Positions 27,160 through 35,904 of a stretch of 64,000 nt of DNA are shown in pieces. Position numbers and translations under genes: made by a program. Numbering within the stretch: the stretch's first letter is position 1; each line of letters starts with the position of its first letter. Source of the DNA: Roseomonas sp. HF4. GTDB lineage: Bacteria; Pseudomonadota; Alphaproteobacteria; Acetobacterales; Acetobacteraceae. The notes beneath the pieces were generated by a model. That model was given only the letters and a program-made list of their open reading frames with translations, did no database searches and was not told the origin of the DNA. Location: the NCBI RefSeq assembly GCF_005222755.1, contig NZ_STGD01000018.1:30226-94225 (forward strand), read 5' to 3'.

Positions 27160-28314
27160 ATGGCGGAACGCCGCATCGGCCTCATCATGAATGGCGTCAC
27201 CGGCCGGATGGGGATGAACCAGCACCTGATCCGATCCGTCGCCGCGATCCGCGCGGATGGCGGCGTGAAGCTGCCCAACGGCGACACCATCATGCCGGAC
27301 CCGGTGATCGTCGGGCGCAACCGCGCGAAGCTGGAACAGCTCGCGAAGGCGCACGGCATCGCCCGCGTCTCCACCGACCTCGACGCCTGCCTGGCCGACC
27401 CGAAGGACGGGGTATTCTTCGACGCCGCCACCACGCAGATGCGCGCCGGCCTGCTGCGCCGCGCGATCGCCGCCGGCAAGCACATCTATTGCGAGAAGCC
27501 GACGGCGGACAACCTGGCCGATGCGCTGGACGTCGCGCGGCTGGCCAAGGCCGCGGGCATCAAGAACGGCGTGGTGCAGGACAAGCTGTTCCTGCCCGGG
27601 CTGCGCAAGCTCAAGATGGTGATCGACAGCGGCTTCCTCGGGCGCATCTGCAGCGTGAAGGGCGAGTTCGGCTACTGGGTGTTCGAGGGCGACCTGCAGC
27701 CCGCGCAGCGGCCGTCCTGGAACTACAAGAAGGCGGAAGGCGGCGGCATCATCCTCGATATGCTCTGCCACTGGCGCTACGTGCTGGACAACCTGTTCGG
27801 CAACGTGGAGGCGGTCTCCTGCCTCGGCGCCGTGCACATCCCCGAACGGATCGGGGAGGACGGCAAGCCCTACAAGGCCGATGCCGACGACGCGGCCTAC
27901 GCGACCTTCCAGCTGGAAGGCGGCGTCATCGCGCACATCAACTCCTCCTGGGTCACGCGGGTACGGCGCGACGACCTGGTGACCTTCCAGGTGGACGGCA
28001 CGCACGGGTCCGCCATCTGCGGCCTGCACAAATGCTGGACGCAGTCGCGCGTCGCGACGCCCAAGCCCGTCTGGAATCCCGACCAGCCGCAGACCATCGA
28101 CTTCTTCGCCGGCTGGCAGGAGGTGCCGACGACGCAGGACTTCCCGAACGGCTTCCGCGTACAGTGGGAGGAATTCCTCAAGCACGTTGCCGGCGAGCGC
28201 CCCGACTATCCCTGGGACCTGCTGGCCGGCGCGCGCGGCGTGCAGCTCGCGGAAGCGGGGCTGAAATCCTGGGCCGAGCGTCGCTGGATCGACCTGCCGA
28301 AGCTGGAGGCGTGA
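27160..28314 (+). CDS. Gfo/Idh/MocA-family NAD(P)-dependent oxidoreductase
   Basis: 384 aa, ATG 27160, 12 bp after the DapA-like gene. The N-terminal Rossmann fold begins with IGLIMNGVTGRMGMNQHL; the Gly pattern is modified from the usual GxGxxG. The family signature GKHIYCEKPTADN (about 106-118) has the catalytic-site Lys. The C-terminal sheet domain has EGGGIILDMLCHWRYVLDN, where Asp and His act in catalysis. It would oxidise a sugar, inositol or sugar-acid hydroxyl with NAD(P)+. It sits between two aldolase-fold genes, consistent with an initial oxidation step. Confidence 0.9.
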   Translation: MAERRIGLIMNGVTGRMGMNQHLIRSVAAIRADGGVKLPNGDTIMPDPVIVGRNRAKLEQLAKAHGIARVSTDLDACLADPKDGVFFDAATTQMRAGLLRRAIAAGKHIYCEKPTADNLADALDVARLAKAAGIKNGVVQDKLFLPGLRKLKMVIDSGFLGRICSVKGEFGYWVFEGDLQPAQRPSWNYKKAEGGGIILDMLCHWRYVLDNLFGNVEAVSCLGAVHIPERIGEDGKPYKADADDAAYATFQLEGGVIAHINSSWVTRVRRDDLVTFQVDGTHGSAICGLHKCWTQSRVATPKPVWNPDQPQTIDFFAGWQEVPTTQDFPNGFRVQWEEFLKHVAGERPDYPWDLLAGARGVQLAEAGLKSWAERRWIDLPKLEA

Positions 28315-28319
28315 CGCAG

Positions 28320-29477
28320 ATGCCGGTGATCAACCTGCCTCATGGCAGCGCCATCGAACCCTTCACGACCAGCCCGCCCCGCGACTTCGCGCGCGCCACG
28401 CCGCCCTTCCCGCGCGTCGCACTCGCCGCGGCGCATGTCGTGGCGGACCCGCTGGCGGAACAGGACCCCTGGCTCGACGTGAAGATCGACTGGGACCGCA
28501 CCATCGCCTTCCGCCGGCACCTCTGGTCGCTCGGCCTCGGCGTGGCGGAGGCGATGGACACGGCGCAGCGCGGCATGGGCCTCGACTGGACGGGCGCGCA
28601 GGAACTCATCCGCCGGTCGCTCGACGCCATGAAGGACGTGCCGGGCGCGGTCATGGCCTCCGGCGCCGGCACGGACCACCTGACGCCCGGCCCGGACGTG
28701 ACCGTGGACGACGTGATCCGCGCCTATGAGGAACAATGCGCTGCCGTGGAAGCCATGGGCGGGCGCATCATCCTCATGGCGTCCCGCGCGCTGGCCAAGG
28801 CCGCGCGCAGCCCGGCCGACTACGAACGCGTCTACGCCCGCATCCTGTCCCAGGTGAAGCAGCCGGTCATCATCCACTGGCTGGGCGAGATGTTCGACCC
28901 CGCGCTCGAAGGCTACTGGGGCAATCACGACCACATGGCGGCAATGGAGACCGCGCTCGCCGTCATCCACGCGCATGCCGACAAGGTCGATGGCGTGAAG
29001 ATCTCCCTGCTGGACGACAGGAAGGAGATCGCGATGCGCCGACGCCTGCCGAAGGGCGTGCGCATGTACACCGGCGACGACTTCAACTACGCGGAACTCA
29101 TCGCCGGCGACGACCAGGGATATTCCGACGCGCTGCTCGGCATCTTCGATCCCATCGCCCCGGCGGTGGGCGGCGCGCTGGCGGCGCTGTCGCGCAACGA
29201 CCTCTCGACCTTCCACGACATCCTGGCGCCGACGGTGCCGCTGAGCCGTCACATCTTCAGGGCGCCCACGCGCTTCTACAAGACGGGCGTCGTTTTCATG
29301 GCCTGGCTGAACGGGCACCAGGATCACTTCGTCATGGTCGGCGGGCAGCAATCGACGCGCTCCATCCGGCACTTCAGCGACCTCTTCCGCCTCGCCGACA
29401 AGGCGGGGCTGCTGCGGGACCCGGAGATGGCCGTGGCGCGGATGCGCGCGCTGCTCGCGCTGCACGGGGTCGCATGA
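28320..29477 (+). CDS. DUF993 family protein (DapA-like TIM barrel)
   Basis: 385 aa from ATG 28320; the open frame continues upstream but that part is antisense or out-of-phase to the oxidoreductase. The whole protein fits the DUF993 family, distantly related to dihydrodipicolinate synthases. VIIHWLGEMFDPALEGYWG and VDGVKISLLDD (about 222-232) are seen; the Lys in the latter aligns with the position of a Schiff-base lysine. Function is undescribed to my knowledge. Its stop overlaps the next gene (ATGA), so it is tightly coupled to the isomerase. A retro-aldol or dehydration step is a reasonable guess. Confidence 0.85.
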   Translation: MPVINLPHGSAIEPFTTSPPRDFARATPPFPRVALAAAHVVADPLAEQDPWLDVKIDWDRTIAFRRHLWSLGLGVAEAMDTAQRGMGLDWTGAQELIRRSLDAMKDVPGAVMASGAGTDHLTPGPDVTVDDVIRAYEEQCAAVEAMGGRIILMASRALAKAARSPADYERVYARILSQVKQPVIIHWLGEMFDPALEGYWGNHDHMAAMETALAVIHAHADKVDGVKISLLDDRKEIAMRRRLPKGVRMYTGDDFNYAELIAGDDQGYSDALLGIFDPIAPAVGGALAALSRNDLSTFHDILAPTVPLSRHIFRAPTRFYKTGVVFMAWLNGHQDHFVMVGGQQSTRSIRHFSDLFRLADKAGLLRDPEMAVARMRALLALHGVA

Positions 29478-30277
29478 AGCCCGCCGGCCCGCTGTCGCTG
29501 AACACCGTCACGGTGAAGCCGCTGACGCTCGCCCAGGCCATCGAGGCCTGCGCCCGCCACGGCATCCCCGGCATCTCCCCTTGGCGCGACGTTCTGCAGG
29601 CCATGGGCGTGGAGGCCGCCGCGAAGCACATCCGCGACGCCGGCCTCAAGGTCACGGGCCTGTGCCGCGGCGGCATGTTCACGGTCGGCAACCGCGCCGA
29701 TGCGCTGGACGACAACCGCCGCGCCATCGCGGAAGCCCACGCGATCGGGGCCGATTGCCTGGTGATGGTCTGCGGCGGCCTGCCGCAGGGGTCGAAGGAC
29801 CTGCCCGCGGCGCGCGGGATCGTGCGGGACGGCCTGCAGGCCATCCTGCCCGAAGCCCGCGCCGCCGGCGTGACCATCGCGCTCGAACCCCTGCACCCGA
29901 TGACCTGCGCGGACCGATCGGTGCTGTCCACGCTCGGCCAGGCGCTCGACCTGTGCGACGAGCTCGGCGCCGGCACCGGCGTGGCCGTCGATGTCTACCA
30001 TGTCTGGTGGGACCCCGACCTCGCGCGACAGATGGCGCGCGCGAAGGGGCGCATCGCCGGCTTCCACGTGTGCGACTGGAAGGTGCCGACCACCGACCTG
30101 GTCTTTGACCGCGGGCTGCCGGGCGAGGGCGTCATCGACATTCCCGCCATCCGCGCCATGGCCGAGGCGGCCGGCTGGGCCGGCGGCGTCGAGGTGGAGA
30201 TCCTGTCCCACCACTGGTGGTCGCAGGACCCCGAGGCGGTCATCCGCGAGGTCAAGGCACGCCACGCCTTCTGCTGA
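29474..30277 (+). CDS. Sugar phosphate isomerase/epimerase (xylose isomerase-like TIM barrel)
   Basis: 267 aa from ATG 29474, overlapping the DUF993 stop by 4 bp. AP-endonuclease-2/xylose-isomerase-like fold. Probable metal ligands are Glu in IALEPLHP, Asp/His in VAVDVYHVWWD, His in GFHVCDW and Glu in GVEVEIL. Relatives include hydroxypyruvate isomerase, 2-keto-myo-inositol dehydratase (IolE) and tagatose epimerases. Next to a MocA-type dehydrogenase and two aldolase-fold proteins, it most likely isomerises or dehydrates the keto product of the dehydrogenase. Confidence 0.9.
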   Translation: MKPAGPLSLNTVTVKPLTLAQAIEACARHGIPGISPWRDVLQAMGVEAAAKHIRDAGLKVTGLCRGGMFTVGNRADALDDNRRAIAEAHAIGADCLVMVCGGLPQGSKDLPAARGIVRDGLQAILPEARAAGVTIALEPLHPMTCADRSVLSTLGQALDLCDELGAGTGVAVDVYHVWWDPDLARQMARAKGRIAGFHVCDWKVPTTDLVFDRGLPGEGVIDIPAIRAMAEAAGWAGGVEVEILSHHWWSQDPEAVIREVKARHAFC

Positions 30278-30299
30278 AGAACGAACCGGGAGAACCGCC

Positions 30300-31268
30300 A
30301 TGATACCGACACGCCGCGCCGTGCTTGCCGCCACCCTCCTTGCCCCCGGCCTCGCGCGCGCGCAGCCCTGGGCGCCGACGCGCCCGGTGCGCTTCGTCGT
30401 GCCCTTCCCGGCCGGCGGCGCGACCGACGTCGTGGCCCGCGTGCTGGGCGAACGCATGCAGGAAGCCCTCGGCCAGCCTGTGGTGGTCGAGAACCGCGCC
30501 GGCGCCGGCGGCAACATCGGCGTCGAGGCCGTGGTGCGCAGCCCGGCCGACGGCTCCACCATCCTGATGGGCACCACCGGCACGCTCACGGTGAACCCGC
30601 ACCTCTATGCGACGCTTGGCTTCGATCCGCTGCGTGACCTCTCGCCCGTCTCGATGGCCTTCACGACCGACCACGTGCTGGTGGTGAACCCCGCCGTCGC
30701 CGCCAATACGGCGCAGGACTTCCTGGCGCTGGCCCGCGCGCAGCCGGGGCGGCTGTCCTACGGCTCGGCCGGCGCGGGGTCCTCCACGCACACGGTCGCG
30801 GAGCTGTTCAAGCTGGCTGCACAGGTGGACATCACCCACGTCCCCTATCGCGGCAGCGCGCCGGCGATGAACGACCTGGTCGCGGGCACCGTGCAGGCGA
30901 TGCTCGACCAGCTGCCCTCCGCGATCGGGCAGATCCGCGGTGGGCGCGTGCGCGCGCTGGCAGTGACGGGCCCGCGGCGTTCCGCCCTGCTGCCCGACGT
31001 GCCGACCATGGCCGAGATCGGCCTGCCCGACGCGCAGGCGACCTCCTGGGGCGCCGTGATGGCGCCGGCCGGCCTGCCGGCGCCGGCGGTCGCGCGCTTC
31101 AATGCGGCGATCCGCGACGCGCTGGACCAGCAGGCGGTGAAGGCGCGGCTGGCCGCGGCGGGGGCCGAGGGCGCGTCCTCGAGCGCCGAGGAGCTCGGCG
31201 CCTTCCTGCGCGCCGAATCCGCGAAATGGGCACGGGTGGTGCGGGATGCGCGCATCACGGTGAACTGA
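30300..31268 (+). CDS. Bug/TctC-family substrate-binding protein
   Basis: 322 aa from ATG 30300, with CGGGAGA upstream. Signal peptide about 1-24 (MIPTRRAVLAATLLAPGLAR). Bug hallmarks: RFVVPFPAGGATDVVAR, VVVENRAGAGGNIGVEAV, HVPYRGSAPAMNDLVAG and LPDVPTMAEIGL. It is a periplasmic receptor for a small carboxylated ligand. Twenty-two bases after the isomerase, so likely cotranscribed with the catabolic genes, and a good candidate receptor for the pathway substrate. No TctAB partner is visible. Confidence 0.93.
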   Translation: MIPTRRAVLAATLLAPGLARAQPWAPTRPVRFVVPFPAGGATDVVARVLGERMQEALGQPVVVENRAGAGGNIGVEAVVRSPADGSTILMGTTGTLTVNPHLYATLGFDPLRDLSPVSMAFTTDHVLVVNPAVAANTAQDFLALARAQPGRLSYGSAGAGSSTHTVAELFKLAAQVDITHVPYRGSAPAMNDLVAGTVQAMLDQLPSAIGQIRGGRVRALAVTGPRRSALLPDVPTMAEIGLPDAQATSWGAVMAPAGLPAPAVARFNAAIRDALDQQAVKARLAAAGAEGASSSAEELGAFLRAESAKWARVVRDARITVN

Positions 31269-31269
31269 A

Positions 31270-31361
31270 GCCGGGGGGGGAGCCCCTCCCGCCTCCGGCG
31301 CCAGGTGCCAAGGAAGGTTGGGGGGCGCGGGGGGAAGTGCCCTTCCCCCCCCCCTTCGCCG
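31270..31361 (+). repeat. GC-rich hairpin repeat, copy C
   Basis: Lies between two Bug genes. It carries the family core from GGCGCC (31297) to AAGG (31317), 17 of 21 positions identical to the core at 38460-38480. The tail hairpin is a perfect 9-bp stem: GGGGGGAAG (31329-31337), loop TGCC, CTTCCCCCC (31342-31350). It may end or attenuate the upstream transcript. Confidence 0.6.
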
Positions 31362-31390
31362 GGTGCAGCATCGCCGCGGAGGAAACCGCC

Positions 31391-32344
31391 ATGCTCCGCC
31401 GCGCCGTCCTGGCCGCGGCGCTGCTCCCCGCGCCCGCGCTTCGCGCCCAGCAGCGTCCGCTCCGCATCATCACCCCCTTCGCCGCGGGCGGCGCCACGGA
31501 TGCGCTGGCGCGGCTGGTCGGCGCGCGCGTCACCGCGCTGACCGGCCAGGCGGTGGTGGTGGAACCCAAGCCCGGCGCCGGTGGCGACATCGCCATGCAG
31601 GCCGGCGTCGCCGCCGAGCCCGATGGCCATACGCTGATCCTCGGCAGCGATTCTTCGCTGGTGCGCAACCCGATGCTGCGCCCCGCCATCCCCTACGACC
31701 CCGAGCGCGACTTCGCGCCGATCGCCCGCCTCGTGATCTCCTGGTACGCCTTCGCCGTGCATTCCAGCGTGCCGGCGCAGAGCCTCGCGGAGTTCGTCGC
31801 CTGGGCGCGCGCCCATCCCGGCCAGGTGAACTACGGATCGGCCGGCCCGGGCACGCTGGCGCATGTCATCGGCGCCATGATGGCCCAGGGGCTCGGGCTC
31901 GACATCCAGCACATCCCCTATCGCGGTGCGAACCCGGCGCTGCAGGACCTGGTGGCGGGGCGGCTGCAGTTCTACGCGGTCTCTGCCGGCGGACTGCTGG
32001 GGCTGCTGCGGGAACCCGCCGTGCGCGTCATCGCCGTGACCGGCGCCGCGCGGCGGCCGGAGCTGCCCGCGGTCGCGACCGTGGCCGAGGCAGGCTTCCC
32101 GCAGCTCGACCACAACGCCTTCTATTCGCTGGCGGCCTCCGCGCGCGTCGCGCCAGGCTTCGTGGACCAGACCGGCGCGCTGCTCGGCCGAATCATGGCC
32201 GAAGCCGACACGACGGCGCGCCTGCGCGCCCTCGGCTTCGACCCGGCCTTCCTGGGCCCGGTAGAATTCCGCGCCTTCCTGGCGGCGGAGCGCGTGCGCT
32301 GGCGCGACATCATCGCCCGCACCGGGCTGAGGCTGGAGGGTTGA
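31391..32344 (+). CDS. Bug/TctC-family substrate-binding protein
   Basis: 317 aa from ATG 31391, 123 bp after the previous Bug gene. Signal peptide about 1-21 (MLRRAVLAAALLPAPALRAQ). Core motifs are RIITPFAAGGATDALARLVG, VVVEPKPGAGGDIAMQAGV, HIPYRGANPALQDLVAG and LPAVATVAEAGFP. The usual ENRAGAGG is EPKPGAGG here. A paralogue of the adjacent receptor but clearly diverged, so it probably binds a different ligand or acts with a different partner. The hairpin repeat between the two genes may separate their expression. Confidence 0.92.
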   Translation: MLRRAVLAAALLPAPALRAQQRPLRIITPFAAGGATDALARLVGARVTALTGQAVVVEPKPGAGGDIAMQAGVAAEPDGHTLILGSDSSLVRNPMLRPAIPYDPERDFAPIARLVISWYAFAVHSSVPAQSLAEFVAWARAHPGQVNYGSAGPGTLAHVIGAMMAQGLGLDIQHIPYRGANPALQDLVAGRLQFYAVSAGGLLGLLREPAVRVIAVTGAARRPELPAVATVAEAGFPQLDHNAFYSLAASARVAPGFVDQTGALLGRIMAEADTTARLRALGFDPAFLGPVEFRAFLAAERVRWRDIIARTGLRLEG

Positions 32345-32349
32345 GCGCC

Positions 32350-32949
32350 ATGACGCTGCTGCGCTTCGAGGAATTCACCGCCCACCCCCGCCGCGCCGCC
32401 GCCCTGCAGGGACGGCTCGGTGAGGTCCCGGGCGGGCGGATGTTCGGCCTGTGGCGGGCGCAGATCGGTCCGTCGATGAACCTCGTCACGCGTGCCTCGC
32501 TCTGGCCGGGCGAACCGCCGCCAGCGCCGGAGGCCGCGGACCCGGACGTCGCCGCGCTGAGCACGCGCGTGCTGACCATCCTGACACGTGGTGAAACGCC
32601 GCCCGACCCCGCGCGCGGCGGGATCGTGACGCACCGCTGGTTCGTTCTGCCCGCCGATCGCGTGGCCGAGATGGTCGCCATCACGACCGAGGCCTGGACC
32701 GGCTTCGAGGGCGACACCGGTTCCGAGCCGCTCGGCCTCTGGCAGGACCGCGCCGAGGCCGGTCCGGCGCATGTGCTGCTGATGACCTGGTACCCCTCGC
32801 TCGCGTCCTGGGAGGGCAGCCGCTTCTGGCAGGCGGCGCCGGGCTCGGACCAGCAGGCGCAGCGGGCGACATGGGGCGCGCTGTTCGCCCGCCGGCGCGA
32901 CATGCTGCTCGACACCTGGGTCACAGTGCACGGAGCGTCGTCGACATGA
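32350..32949 (+). CDS. Conserved hypothetical, possible NIPSNAP-like dimeric alpha/beta-barrel protein
   Basis: 199 aa from ATG 32350, 5 bp after the Bug gene and overlapping the next gene by 4 bp. No signal peptide or membrane helix. The chain looks like two ferredoxin-like repeats (about 1-100 and 100-199). Each begins with a strand and holds aromatic-rich segments (MFGLWRAQIGP and HVLLMTWYPSLASWEG), as in NIPSNAP or EthD-like proteins. I do not recognise a catalytic motif. Linkage to the catabolic genes suggests a cytosolic accessory role. The NIPSNAP assignment is tentative. Confidence 0.65.
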   Translation: MTLLRFEEFTAHPRRAAALQGRLGEVPGGRMFGLWRAQIGPSMNLVTRASLWPGEPPPAPEAADPDVAALSTRVLTILTRGETPPDPARGGIVTHRWFVLPADRVAEMVAITTEAWTGFEGDTGSEPLGLWQDRAEAGPAHVLLMTWYPSLASWEGSRFWQAAPGSDQQAQRATWGALFARRRDMLLDTWVTVHGASST

Positions 32950-33335
32950 CCGAAACCGAGGACGTCGCCGCCGCCCGCGCGGTCATGGACGGCTTCATGG
33001 GAGCCTTCAGCGCCGAGGATGCGGAAGCGATCCGCACCCGCTGGTACCACTTCCCGCATGTCCGCTTCCACAGCGGCCAGGTCACGATCTTCGAGAAGCC
33101 CGAGGATTTCCGCAGCCGCGTCTTCGAGCGGCTCGGGCAGTCGCGGGACTGGGCGCGCAGCGCGTGGGACTACGTTGAACTGGTCGACGCCGGCCCCGGC
33201 AAGGTGCATTTCCGCGTGCAGTTCAGCCGCTTCCGCGCCGATGGCAGCGTGATCGGATCGTACCGATCATTCTACATCGTGACCTTCAAGGACGGGCGCT
33301 GGGGCATCCAGGGCCGGTCCTCCTGGGCGGAATAG
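32946..33335 (+). CDS. NTF2-like/SnoaL-type small protein
   Basis: 129 aa from ATG 32946, overlapping the previous stop (ATGA). The pattern is typical of the cone-shaped NTF2/SnoaL fold: an N-terminal helix with VMDGFMGAFSAEDAEAI, then RWYHFPHVRFHSGQV, and a curved sheet ending SFYIVTFKDGRWGIQGRSS. Family members include isomerases, dehydratases and noncatalytic binding proteins. No diagnostic catalytic residue can be named. Last gene of the plus-strand catabolic run; cmk converges 9 bp away. Confidence 0.75.
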   Translation: MTETEDVAAARAVMDGFMGAFSAEDAEAIRTRWYHFPHVRFHSGQVTIFEKPEDFRSRVFERLGQSRDWARSAWDYVELVDAGPGKVHFRVQFSRFRADGSVIGSYRSFYIVTFKDGRWGIQGRSSWAE

Positions 33336-33344
33336 GCGCCGCCT

Positions 33345-33989
33345 TCAGCCCTTCGCCGCCAGCCTGTCCCGCACCACCGCCATCGCCGCCGCGAAGGCGG
33401 CCTCGGCGTCGAGCGCGGTGGTGTCGAGCGTCACGGCGTCCGCCGCCGGCCTGAGCGGCGCGATCGGCCGGTTCGCGTCCTGCGCGTCGCGGTCGCGGAT
33501 CTCGGCCGCCACCTGCGCCGGGTCGGCGGCGACGCCGCGGCCGCGCAGCTCCAGGAAGCGGCGGCGGGCACGTTCCTCGACGCTCGCGGTCACGAACAGT
33601 TTCACCCGCGCTGCGGGAAAGACCACCGTGCCGATGTCGCGCCCGTCCAGCACCGCGCCGTGCTCGGCTCCGAAGCGCCGCTGGAAGTCCAGCAGCGCGG
33701 CGCGCACGGCCGGGATCGCGGCGACCGCGCTCGCCGCCATGTCGGCCATCGGCCCGCGCAAATCCGCCCGGTCGAGGTCGGCGGGCGCCAGCGCGCGCGC
33801 CGCCGCCTCGGCCGCCGTGGCGTCGCGCGGGTCGGCCCCGGCATCGAGCACGCGCCGTCCGACGGCGCGATACAGCAGCCCGGTGTCGAGATAGGGCAGC
33901 CCCAGCGCCTGCGCGAGCCGCCGCGCCAGCGTGCCCTTGCCCGCGGCCGCGGGCCCGTCCACGGCGATGACGACGCCGTTCGGCGCCAT
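33345..33989 (-). CDS. cmk: Cytidylate kinase
   Basis: 214 aa, standard length. P-loop GPAAAGKGT (about 12-20), NMP-binding [10 protein letters not shown], and the Cmk-specific [12 protein letters not shown] (about 114-125). The lid region with Arg residues is [11 protein letters not shown], followed by [14 protein letters not shown]. It phosphorylates CMP and dCMP with ATP for pyrimidine nucleotide supply. It follows aroA by 3 bp in the usual aroA-cmk order. The rpsA gene that commonly follows cmk in proteobacteria is instead about 28 kb away on the other strand. Confidence 0.97.
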   Translation of the reverse strand: MAPNGVVIAVDGPAAAGKGTLARRLAQALGLPYLDTGLLYRAVGRRVLDAGADPRDATAAEAAARALAPADLDRADLRGPMADMAASAVAAIPAVRAALLDFQRRFGAEHGAVLDGRDIGTVVFPAARVKLFVTASVEERARRRFLELRGRGVAADPAQVAAEIRDRDAQDANRPIAPLRPAADAVTLDTTALDAEAAFAAAMAVVRDRLAAKG

Positions 33990-33992
33990 GGC

Positions 33993-35339
33993 TCAGGCCG
34001 GCCCGATCGCCGCGCCGCCGGCCACGCCGTTCATCAGCGCGGCGAAGCCGGGGAAGGAGGTCTCGATGAAGGCGGCGTCGTCCACCGCCACGGGGCGCTG
34101 CGCCGCAAGGCCCATGACCAGCGCGGCCATCGCGATGCGATGGTCCATGTGCGTCTCGACCGTGCCGCCGCCGGGAATGGCGCCGCCGGTGCCGTACACG
34201 ACGAGGTCGTCGCCCTCGATCTCCGCGCGCACGCCGTTCGCGGCCAGCAGCGCGGCGGTGGCGGCCAGGCGGTCGCTTTCCTTCACCCGCAGTTCCGCCA
34301 GCCCGCGCATGCGCGTCGTGCCGCGCGCGGCGGCCGCGGCCACGGCCAGCACCGGGTATTCGTCGATCATCGACGGCGCCCGGCCGGGCGGCACCTCGAC
34401 GCCCTGCAGCCCGGCATATTCGGCCACGATGTCGCCGACCGGCTCGCCGCCCGCCAGGCGCTCGTTCTCGACGCGGAGCACCGCGCCCATCTCGCGCAGC
34501 GTCGCGAGCAGGCCGGTGCGCAGCGGATTGAGCCCGACATTCTCGACCACCACGCGCGACCCCGGCACCAGCAGCGCTGCCACCACCGGGAAGGCCGCCG
34601 AGGACGGATCGCCCGGCACCAGCACCGGCGCCGCCGTCAGTTCCGGCTGGCCCTCCAGCGTGATCACGCGGCCCTGCGGCGTGTCCTGCACCGTCACGGT
34701 CGCGCCGAAATGGCGGAGCATGTTCTCGGTGTGGTCGCGCGTCGCCTCGCGCTCGATCACCTGGGTCGTACCGGGCGCGCAGAGGCCGGCCAGCAGGCAG
34801 GCGGACTTCACCTGCGCCGAGGCCACGGGCAGCACGTAGTCGATCGGCAGCGGATCGGCCGCGCCGCGCACGGCGAGCGGCAGGCGCCCGCCCTCCCGCG
34901 TCCAGAACTGCGCCCCGCTGGCCGAGAGGGGGTCCGTCACCCGCTTCATCGGGCGACGGCGCAGCGAGGCATCGCCGGTCATCACCGCGAAGATCGGGTG
35001 GCCGGAGATGAGCCCCAGCAGCAGCCGCGCCGCGGTGCCGGAATTGCCCATGTCCAGCACGTCGGCCGGCTCGACCAGCCCGCCCACGCCGCGCCCGGCG
35101 ACGCGCCAGGCGCCCGGTCCGGTCTGCGTCACCTCCGCGCCCAGCGCGCGCATGGCGGCGGCGGTGCGGAGCACGTCCTCGCCTTCCAGCAGGCCCGTGA
35201 TCTCGGTCGTGCCGACTGCGACCGCGCCAAACATCAGGGCGCGGTGGCTGATCGACTTGTCCCCCGGCACGCCGAGCCGGCCGGAGAGCGGGGATCGGGG
35301 GGCTTCGGCGCGGAGCGGGCGCGGTGCGGCATGGGTCAT
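33993..35339 (-). CDS. aroA: 3-phosphoshikimate 1-carboxyvinyltransferase (EPSP synthase), class II
   Basis: 448 aa from ATG 35339-35337. It joins shikimate-3-phosphate and PEP in aromatic amino acid synthesis. Marks: [10 protein letters not shown] (Lys/Ser for S3P), [35 protein letters not shown] and [15 protein letters not shown] with the catalytic Asp, then LRVKESDR. These patterns are those of class II enzymes such as Agrobacterium CP4. The glyphosate-pocket position reads GNSGTAAR, with Gly where CP4 has Ala. In an operon with cmk and divergent from the TIGR02300 gene. Confidence 0.97.
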   Translation of the reverse strand: MTHAAPRPLRAEAPRSPLSGRLGVPGDKSISHRALMFGAVAVGTTEITGLLEGEDVLRTAAAMRALGAEVTQTGPGAWRVAGRGVGGLVEPADVLDMGNSGTAARLLLGLISGHPIFAVMTGDASLRRRPMKRVTDPLSASGAQFWTREGGRLPLAVRGAADPLPIDYVLPVASAQVKSACLLAGLCAPGTTQVIEREATRDHTENMLRHFGATVTVQDTPQGRVITLEGQPELTAAPVLVPGDPSSAAFPVVAALLVPGSRVVVENVGLNPLRTGLLATLREMGAVLRVENERLAGGEPVGDIVAEYAGLQGVEVPPGRAPSMIDEYPVLAVAAAAARGTTRMRGLAELRVKESDRLAATAALLAANGVRAEIEGDDLVVYGTGGAIPGGGTVETHMDHRIAMAALVMGLAAQRPVAVDDAAFIETSFPGFAALMNGVAGGAAIGPA

Positions 35340-35352
35340 GGCAGGGCCGCGT

Positions 35353-35381
35353 TTGACATGTCCCGCCATCGCGTGGCAATG
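35353..35381 (+). promoter_or_regulatory. Possible promoter for the TIGR02300 protein gene
   Basis: A perfect TTGACA at 35353-35358 followed 17 bp later by GCAATG (35376-35381), about 70 bp before the start codon, in the 113 bp divergent region between aroA and this gene. The -10 is weak, so this is tentative. Confidence 0.35.
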
Positions 35382-35452
35382 CGCCCGACCTTTTGCAGAC
35401 GGCGCGCGGCCTTCCCGGCGGGCGGGCCGGTGCGCGAGACGGAAGTGACCCG

Positions 35453-35779
35453 ATGGCAAAGCCCGAACTCGGCCTGAAGCGCAGCTGCGTCGCCTGCGGC
35501 ACGCGCTTCTACGACCTGACGCGCGCCCCCGCGATCTGCCCCAAATGCGGCACCGAGCAGCCGGCCGAGCAGCCGCGCCTGCGCCGCGCCGTGCCCACGC
35601 CCGTGCCGGAGGAGAAGGTCAAGAAGCGCGCCGCCGCTCCGGAGCTGGAAGCCGAGGAGCTGGAGGTCGAGGACGTCGAGGGCGACGAGGCGATCGAGGA
35701 CGCCGACGAGCTCGAGGACGACGCCGAGGCGATCGGCGAGGACATCGAGGTCTCGACCGACCGCGACGAGGAGAACTGA
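35453..35779 (+). CDS. TIGR02300 family zinc-ribbon-like protein
   Basis: 108 aa from ATG 35453, preceded by GGAAG. Two CxxC pairs, CVACG and CPKCG, with [10 protein letters not shown] between them form a small zinc ribbon that is the TIGR02300 hallmark. The rest is a strongly acidic, low-complexity tail of Glu/Asp/Ala/Val (about 60-108). The family is restricted to alphaproteobacteria and is usually found next to aroA, as here. Its function is unknown; a nucleic-acid or protein-binding role is only a guess. Confidence 0.92.
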   Translation: MAKPELGLKRSCVACGTRFYDLTRAPAICPKCGTEQPAEQPRLRRAVPTPVPEEKVKKRAAAPELEAEELEVEDVEGDEAIEDADELEDDAEAIGEDIEVSTDRDEEN

Positions 35780-35806
35780 GGCGCCGCGCGGCCCCGGCCG
35801 CGCGCC
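35780..35806 (+). terminator. GC-rich hairpin after the TIGR02300 gene
   Basis: GGCGCCGCGCGGCC (35780-35793) can pair with GGCCGCGCGCC (35796-35806) around a 2-base centre, with one small bulge, starting one base after the stop codon. There is no T-tract, so intrinsic termination is uncertain. Confidence 0.35.
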
Positions 35807-35904
35807 TGGCTTCCCCCCTTGGCCGCCCCCCCCGGGCAGCAACGCCGTTGCGGGCCGGTCGCCGCGTGCCCATGCTCTCCCGCACTTGAAAGGGGAGTAA
35901 CGTC

